A stretch of DNA of 64,000 bases, taken from Phoenix dactylifera (lineage: Eukaryota > Streptophyta > Magnoliopsida > Arecales > Arecaceae). The DNA lies in NCBI RefSeq assembly GCF_009389715.1, contig NW_024067932.1:248001-312000 (forward strand). Direction: 5' to 3'. The position numbers and the translations under genes were made by a program. The notes under the pieces are model-generated. The model made no database searches, was not told where the DNA came from, and was given only the letters and a program-made list of their open reading frames with translations. Shown here one piece after another: positions 57,549-64,000 of the stretch. How positions within the stretch are numbered: the first letter of the stretch is position 1; each line of letters starts with the position of its first letter.

Positions 57549-57949
57549 CTGTGTTCAACATGAACATGTTAGTCAAGAAGGTAAAGCATGCATTTAGTTT
57601 AAAATTAAATAAAAAGTTACACTTCACCCATTTGCCACGAGTGGAGGCATTAATTATATTTGATTTTAACTTTCGGGCCTCCGTGTGGTAAAGAGGATTT
57701 TGTCCAACTACAAGTAATTTTTATTATTTAACCTATTCTCCAACTTGCATCAGTTAAGTTTTACCCAAAATTACTTTTATATTATTAAATATTAAATTCA
57801 TTAACTGATGCTCCTTTATCTTTCCCTCTTGCCTCCAATTCAGGTTCTGATTTTCCATCTTTTAGCACCAGTTAGTGACCAATATGAGAGAGGAAATCAA
57901 AATCCTACAACATTTTTTTTTCTTTTTGTTGTATTATTATGATTGCTAT
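57549..57949 (-). other. SMO intron DNA before the gypsy element
   Basis: AT-rich sequence between the SMO acceptor at 57549-57551 and the start of the gypsy repeat. No exon recognised. Confidence 0.5.
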
Positions 57950-58569
57950 TGTTGTCGTCGAATCCGGACTGAGGTGCAAATGCACCTCGGATGACCTTGA
58001 AGTCGGCTGGAGGTGAGCTTAGTAGGCTGGTTGAGGCGTCGGGCACTCATTTCCTCCGCTGAGTGACTTGCAAGAAGTCCACTTGCTTGAGAGTTTTCGA
58101 CGAAGAACCTCCTATACCTAAGTCAAAATAATAAGGCAACAATGTGGAAGGAAGAGATCTCAGCAGAGGATGGCCTCTCTGAGTGATAGTGAGTGCTTAC
58201 TATGCGTGTACCTCAAGTCTCCTAGGTTTCTCCTTTATATAGGAGAGCTAGTACTGTCATTACCTGGGCCGACATGCTGTACAATGATGCCAGGTAGCGG
58301 CCGATGATATATCCATGGCGTGGGGGTCAGTTGCATAGGCAGAGTGCGACACAGTTCTAATGCGGTTATGTGGGGTTGCCACAACTGCAGACTACTAGGG
58401 CTGTCGGTTGTTAGGGTTATTAGCTGTGTTCGACCCGTGCTGATGGTTCTCCTCGGTTGGAGCTAAAGTCATTTACCTTAGTTTATGTTCGAGGTCAGGG
58501 GGTCAGTTTGGTTTGAGATTGAGGTATCCCATATTTCTTCCATCATTTGCCCCCACTTCTATGGCTGAA

Positions 58570-59330
58570 CTATATTCTGGTTTGGGTGATGGAAATTGAG
58601 TAACAACCTCGATTGACGGCAAGACCTTCGTTAGGGGCATTAAGTGCACCAATCAGTTTTTTTGAAGCGTCACTGAATCCAGGCCATCTCGAGACATCAT
58701 TATTATAGGGTGACTCTGAGATACCTTTAATGCGGTGATCTGGCGCATTGCCTTCGTCGCATCCTGGGTGACACATGGCTCGATCCGCTCGGGTAGTTGG
58801 ATTGGCAAGTTGCGGAGGCCAGCGAGTGGGACCTTCATGCCGAGGCGAGGGTTGCGGAAGTGATTGAAGAGTACTGTACTTTGAAAGAGTTCCGAGAGGA
58901 GGCCTTAGAGAATGCGGCTGACGCGTTTGGGAAGAGCTTCGAGGCATGCTGAGCTCAAGCTTAATGGCTTTTCCCAAAGAAGGACTTCTCCATCCTTGAC
59001 ACGACGGCGAGGTCGGTGACGACAGCGACGAAGGCGATGACCCCAAAGTCCGCGGAGATGTTAAAGTCGATGGCGGTGGCGGCAATAGTGGAGGATTCGA
59101 GGGTTAGGGGCAATGAAGCTGATCCCGGGGGATGCCCTCCTTTTCCAAGATCTTGGCTTTGACATTACAGATCGCGTCTGAGGACCCAATCCCCCAGACA
59201 ACAGCTACGCCAAGTGGGGCTCTCCTCGAAGAGCTACAACTTTTCAACTGAAGGAAGCTGAGTACCTCAGTAGCGGTGTGGGCGGTGAAGGCGAGGAATG
59301 AAGACCTTTACCTCATCGCTTTTGTTGTTT
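58570..59330. other. GC-rich non-coding block in gypsy element
   Basis: Richer in GC than its surroundings, with a minus-strand frame (58570-59085) of Pro/Ser-rich sequence without a domain. It lies between the polypurine tract and the minisatellites, where Tat-type elements have a long 3' spacer. Confidence 0.4.
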
Positions 59331-59750
59331 TCTTTTCATTTGGGTGAACCAAGTTTAATATACTCTTCTTTTTGTTTGGCCTCTATCGAGGTCAGTGTAA
59401 AAATTTACAACTTTATTAAAAAGAAAGAGTTTCTCTAGTACCTGACTTCGGTCTGTCGTGTTGTTGTTTGCTCTTTGTATGAGTTTGCACCAGGCCTCGC
59501 CTTTCACTATAGCTCTTTTTGCGCAATTTCTGTTGAGATTAATGCATGTACCAAAAGATAATATGAATAAAGAACGTTTTGAAGTACTTGACTTCGATTT
59601 TTATTTGCTATCATTTATTTCTTTATTCAAGTTTAGGTTGTCTTACGAACCCTCCTGCTCATAGAGCTTTAGCTTGTCTTGGGCTCTTCGACTAATTTTT
59701 CCAAAATCCAGCTCCCAAGGAGTTTTGCTTGATTACAGTTCTCATGCTCA

Positions 59751-60100
59751 AGCCATTCTCGACCTGAAGAGGTCGGACGATATGCCAAGCCTTTAGCCTA
59801 GCGGCCGGTTTTTCTACTCAGGCCATTCTCGATCTGAAGAGGTCAGGTGCCATGCCAAGCCTTCGGTGCGGTTGCCAGTTCTCCTGCTCAGGCCATTCTC
59901 GATCTGAAGATGTTGGTTGGCACACCAAGCCATCGGCATGGTGGCCGTTTCTTCTGCTTGGGCCATTCTCAATCTGAAGAGGTTGGTTGGAATGCCAAGC
60001 CTTCAATGCTGTGGTCGGTTCTCCTGCTTGAGCCATTCTTGACTAAAAGAGGTCGATTGGCATGCCAAGCCTTCGACATGGCAGCCGATTTTCATCTCGG
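59751..60100. repeat. 70-bp minisatellite, five units
   Basis: Units starting near GGCCATTCTCGATCTGAAGA at 59751, 59821, 59891, 59961 and 60031. The period is exactly 70 bp each time although the units differ by many substitutions. Confidence 0.95.
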
Positions 60101-60150
60101 AAGTATGCTCCTTTAGGCATCCCCGACGTTGGCTCTTAGCAAAAATTCAA

Positions 60151-60735
60151 GTGGGCTCGGTCTTTTCGTCTCCGGAGCATATGCTTAGAGGCATCTCTAG
60201 GGTTGGCTACTGAGAGAAAATCCAAGTGAGCTTAGTCTTCTTATCTTCAGAGTATACTTTTGAAGGCATCTTTGGAGTTGGCTACCTAGAAAAATTTTGA
60301 GTAGGCTCGGTCTTATCATCTCTGGAATATTCTCCCAGAGGCATCTATGGGGTTGGCTATCTAGAAAAAATCTGAGTGGGCTCAGTCTTCTCATATTTGA
60401 AGTTTGCTCCTGGAGGCATCTTTAGCTTTGGCTACCACGAGAAAATTTGAGTGGTCTTAATCTTCTCATCTTCAGAGTATGCTTTTGATAGTATCTCTAG
60501 GATTGGGTACATAGAGAAAATTTGAGTGGACTTAGTCTTTTTGTATCCAAAGCATGCTCCCGAAGGCATCTCTAGGGTTAACTACCCAGAGAAAATTCGA
60601 GTGGGCTCGGTCTTCTCATCTCTGGAGTACGATCTTGGAGGCATCTCTCGAGTTGGCTAACTAGAGAAAATCTGAGTGGGCTCAGTGTTCTCATCTTCGG
60701 ATTGGGATCTTGGAGGAATCCCAAGCTAGCTTAGT
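60151..60735. repeat. 75-bp minisatellite, eight units
   Basis: Units beginning near GTGGGCTCGGTCTTCTCATC at 60151, 60226, 60301, 60376, 60451, 60526, 60601 and 60676, exactly 75 bp apart. The units differ by many substitutions but show no length change. Confidence 0.95.
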
Positions 60736-60951
60736 TTAGGAAGTCCCCAGACATCTGTGGGGCGTCTCCTTTATTAGAGTTCAGATTTTTCGAGAGTGTC
60801 TCAAGTAGAATATGCTTGTCATGATCGTCTGATCTAAAAGACAAAAAAATAAGAAAATTTTTATTGACAATGAGTTAGGACTACGATGAACCTTATTGAC
60901 AACAGGCATGAAGGTTGTCGTGGCTCCAAGCCCGCGATATCAGGGTACAAT

Positions 60952-61400
60952 TGTAACAACCCAAGACCTCACACAAAATGGCTAGCGAGAAGGTGTTTTT
61001 TTGGATTTCTTAGTCCTATATAAATACTCAAGATCTCCTTGATGAATAATCGATGTTGGACTAAACATACACCGCATAGGTCTATACTCCTCCGTTCATG
61101 CCCTGATGTCCTTGTTAGGATAAGAATTCAAAACTATTCAAATTTAATCACAAGCACTACGATCGGCCCATGACTAACCTTTATGAACCCTTGTTGCAGT
61201 ATCTCCTTGTCCATATAGGCTATGGGCCCAGTTTGCTGTAATACCATTTGTAACAATCTAGATCCTCATCTAAAATGGCTAGTCAGAAGGTATTTTTTGG
61301 AATTCTTAGTCCTATATAAGTACTCAAGATCTCCTCGGCAAAAAACTGATGTGGGACTAAACACACGCCCGCACGGGTCCTCATAGCCATCGAGGTCTCT
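60952..61400 (-). mobile_element. TRIM-like mini LTR element nested in gypsy
   Basis: Two direct repeats, at about 60952-61090 and 61249-61380, start TGTAACAA and share AAAATGGCTAG, CTTAGTCCTATATAA, TACTCAAGATCTCCT and GGGACTAAACA-type words. Just left of the second, the minus strand reads TGGTATTACAGC (61235-61246), an eroded primer binding site two bases from the repeat. Repeat length near 140 bp and an internal region of about 160 bp fit a terminal-repeat retrotransposon in miniature. No coding capacity. Outer ends are approximate. Confidence 0.6.
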
Positions 61401-61489
61401 ATCTCGTACGCCGAAAGCCTTCAGTTGCCAGGTTCCAAGATCCGGTATAGAGCCCCTCGTGCTCGATTTTGTTACTTGAGGTGGAGAAT

Positions 61490-62864
61490 TCATACCGAAG
61501 GGCGCACTTCGTGATTACTTCGCTAGGGCTGGTAAGCGTCGCACTGACCCTTCTGCCCCCCGAACTTTATGACCGTTCCATGCGCATGACTTGTGGCCGC
61601 TCTGTGGTCTTCCTATTGAGGGGCTCGATTGTCCGAGGCACTACTAGCAATGGTGTTGATCATGCCGGTCATCGGATAGTTGTCGATTTGCTCTAGAGGT
61701 GGTGGATCAAAGGCCGGAGCGGGCGCTCCTTGGTCCATTGGGCGTGCACAAACCGGTCTAGCTGCCCAAACTAGATGAGTGCTTCAATTTGTCCTTGAGC
61801 TAAGCACACTCCTCGATGTCAAGGCCGCTATCTCAATGGAAACGATAGTAATTCTTCTCATCCCTTTTGGTCACTGGGCCCTTCATCAGATGCAGGGTAT
61901 GCAGGTAGCTCGACCCTCAATCTCTATGAGGATGTGGGCCCTTAGGGCGGTGAGAGGAGTATACCTCTCAAACTTTTGAGGAGGACTCTTAGGTTGTCGC
62001 AGGCCACTCTCATGCTGAGTGAGATACTCCTTGGCTCTCTTCACTCCTTGCATCCTCTCTTGCTTTTCTGGGGCAGGCTCCCGCCAACGAACTTATGGCG
62101 GGAGGCAAGAGGCCATGGTTTCCTTGATGTGAGCATATTTGTCGGCCTGTGCCAACATTTCGGCAAAGTCATTGGAGAAGCACTTTTCTAGATAGAAGAG
62201 GAAGCTTGATGGCCGCAGGCCACTCTTCATTGCAGACATTGCTATCGATTGGTCCAGGTTACGGACCTTCAACGTCGCTGCATTGAAGTGGGTGACATAT
62301 TTCTTGAGAGATTTCCTCTCTCACTAGTTGATGTTGAGTAGTGAGTCCGAGCCGTGACATCGTGTTTGGCTAGAACCAAAGTGTGCCGCGAAGAGATGGG
62401 CGAGCTACCTGAAGGAGTAGATGGATTCGGGCCGAAGCCCTGAGAACCTTAAAAAGAATGGTGTTGGTGACTCCATGCAGCATCATGAGAACCTTGAAGC
62501 TCTCAAGGTAATCCAAGGGGTCCAAGGTACCGTCGTATGACTCTACTTGTGGCATCTTGAACTGAGAAAAGATTGGTTCCTCCATGATCTTCCAAAAAGG
62601 GGGGCTCCGAGGAGAAGTTGAGGTCATTGCTAGCCCTCAGAGCCTGTCCTTTGAGAGCATGAATTTGCCAGCCCATTTCTCGATTCTTCTATCGAGGTCG
62701 GCTTTTCGCTGGGGCAGGGGCTCCATGAGGCGAATAGACGAGCTGAGCAAGCTAGTTGAGGCATCGGACATTGGTCTCCTCGACTGGGTGTTCTGCAAGA
62801 AGTCCAGTTGTGAGAAAGTTTTTGGCGGAGGACCTCCGATGCCTAAGTCAGAATAACAAAGCAA
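61490..62864 (-). pseudogene. Degenerate gypsy gag
   Basis: Minus-strand pieces match plant gypsy gag: EEPIFSQFKMPQVESYDG and LDPLDYLESFKVLMMLHG (in frame 62370-62627), an N-terminal piece MSDASTSLLSSSIRL with DRRIEKWAGK (62637-62864), and a later IEALI-x-GQLDRFV block near 61760-61800. A MINTIA block (about 61650) is typical just before the protease. Stops and frameshifts interrupt it throughout, and the sequence then stops resembling pol. Confidence 0.7.
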
Positions 62865-63288
62865 TAATGTAGAAGGGAGAGATCTCAGTGGAAGGTGGTC
62901 TCTATGAGTGATAATGAGTGCCTATTATAAACGTACCTCAAGTCCCCCGGGGTTGCCCCCTTTATATAGGAGAGCTAGTCTTGTCGTTACCTAGGCCAAC
63001 GTGACGTTCAATGATACCAGATAGCGACCAGTGGTATAGCCGCAGTGTGGGAGTCAATCTGCGTAGGCAGAGCACAGAACAAGTTTGACGCAAGATGTGG
63101 GGTTGCCACGACTGCAGACAGCCAAAGCTGTCAGTCGTTAGGGCTATCAGCCTTGGCTAACGCATGCTGATGGTTCTTCTCGACTAGCGACTCCTCGGTT
63201 GGAGCTAAAGTCGTTCATCTCGATTCATGTCCAAGGATAGAATGGTCGATCTGGCCTAAGATTGAGGTGTCCCATATTTTTCCCATCA

Positions 63289-64000
63289 ACTATGTTATCA
63301 TCCTTATTGTCCTCTATGTTGTTGCCCTTTGTGACATTCTATTTTCATGTGGACCTATGTATTCAATTTTTAGTTGAGGTGGTGTTAGGTTGGCTTTTCT
63401 TGATTAAGGTTGGAAACTTAGTTTCTATAATTATTTTTTTATGAATAAAAGATTTTGTTCATTTTTTTTCAAATAAAAATATCTAGCTTGCTTCAAAATT
63501 CATGTGCATAGCATGTGCCCAATACTAACATACTGTAGCCATTACTAAACATGCTAAGAAAGACATGCCAAACTAACAAAAGTTCATGCCAACAAAATTC
63601 ATTTTGGAGCAACCCAAAATTAAAAGAGTATCAATTCTTTCGGAGTTCAATGCTCCTTTACAGCTATTATTAGTAGCTTGGCCAGCTTAACTCATTCTTT
63701 GCTAATTTCTCATTGTGAATGCATTATCGATGAAATAATGATCTTCATGCATTTGGTCCTTTAAAATTTCATTTTTGTTAACTATATATTCTTTTTTTAA
63801 GAAACAACAAATTTTGAAATCAATGTAAGAATAGTTTTCCTTAGATCTCCACCACCCTTGAGAGCCCAAATAAAACTAAATGCAATTCACTACTAATAAT
63901 TTTCTTTGATGGAGATCCTTTTTTTCACATAAAATACCATGCATGAAATGATATAATTACAATATATAGCCTGGTAAATACATTTATCGATGGGGATGTT
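63289..64000. other. SMO intron or upstream DNA, nothing recognised
   Basis: AT-rich sequence after the gypsy element. No upstream SMO exon (for example the first histidine boxes) was seen, so these lie beyond the window. Confidence 0.45.

Larger units (their letters stand above)
57950..63288 (-). mobile_element. Old, deleted Ty3/gypsy element (Tat-like) in SMO intron
   Basis: Direct repeats of roughly 550 bp at about 57960-58545 and 62730-63288 share TCTCAG, CTTTATATAGGAGAGCTAG and GTGGGGTTGCCAC, and both end in CCATCA. They are clearly diverged. Beside the left repeat the minus strand reads AGTGGGGGCAAA, a polypurine tract. Degenerate gypsy gag lies next to the right repeat. No protease, reverse transcriptase or integrase was recognised, so pol is deleted. 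The Tat-like label rests on the gag type and long spacer. The outer left edge and target duplication could not be fixed. Confidence 0.7.

Noticed and set aside
58570..59085. 171-codon Pro/Ser-rich ORF in the gypsy element
   Set aside because: No recognisable domain. Composition-driven frame in a GC-rich spacer.

Overview
This window is nuclear DNA from a flowering plant, most likely a monocot. It is AT-rich and repeat-dense, with intron-bearing genes, a GC-rich monocot-style gene, and Ty1/copia, Ty3/gypsy, CACTA and hAT elements. Species is not determined; a palm is a guess. No prokaryotic operon, CRISPR array, rRNA or tRNA gene was found.

Host genes are few. (1) 9523-11905, minus strand: a GC-rich, intronless gene for a BED-finger/hAT-transposase-derived plant protein, broken by at least fifteen single-base frameshifts. 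(2) 56105-57548, minus strand: the last three exons of a sterol C4-methyl oxidase (SMO1-type), whose upstream intron appears to hold an old gypsy element. (3) A possible unidentified terminal exon lies near 8.4-8.6 kb.

The rest is largely mobile DNA. A plus-oriented LTR with a primer binding site (about 2.0-4.3 kb) abuts a SIRE-like LTR fragment (4.3-5.7 kb). A young complete copia element, ORFs on the minus strand, spans 19651-24610 (327-bp LTRs with one difference, AGAAT target duplication). A non-autonomous CACTA element spans 26964-31207 (ATT duplication). A SIRE-like LTR fragment lies at 31.8-33.5 kb. A full CACTA element with two spliced, open genes spans 33727-42917 (TAT duplication). 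A SIRE-lineage copia element spans 43775-54462 (1.5-kb LTRs, AGGAT duplication); its gag-like ORF is open but its pol is decayed. A 232-bp hAT MITE lies at 55579-55810. A degenerate gypsy element at about 57.95-63.29 kb contains two minisatellites and a nested TRIM-like unit.

The most unusual signal is an array of 10-bp palindromes (GAGTCGACTC, GGGTCGACTC or GGACGTCTCC) set almost exactly 21 bp apart. It recurs in the U3 region of three divergent SIRE-like LTR types, just upstream of the TATA box, and again inside the gag ORF of the 44-54 kb element, where it encodes 7-residue EST(P/R) repeats. Its phasing has outlasted much of its sequence.
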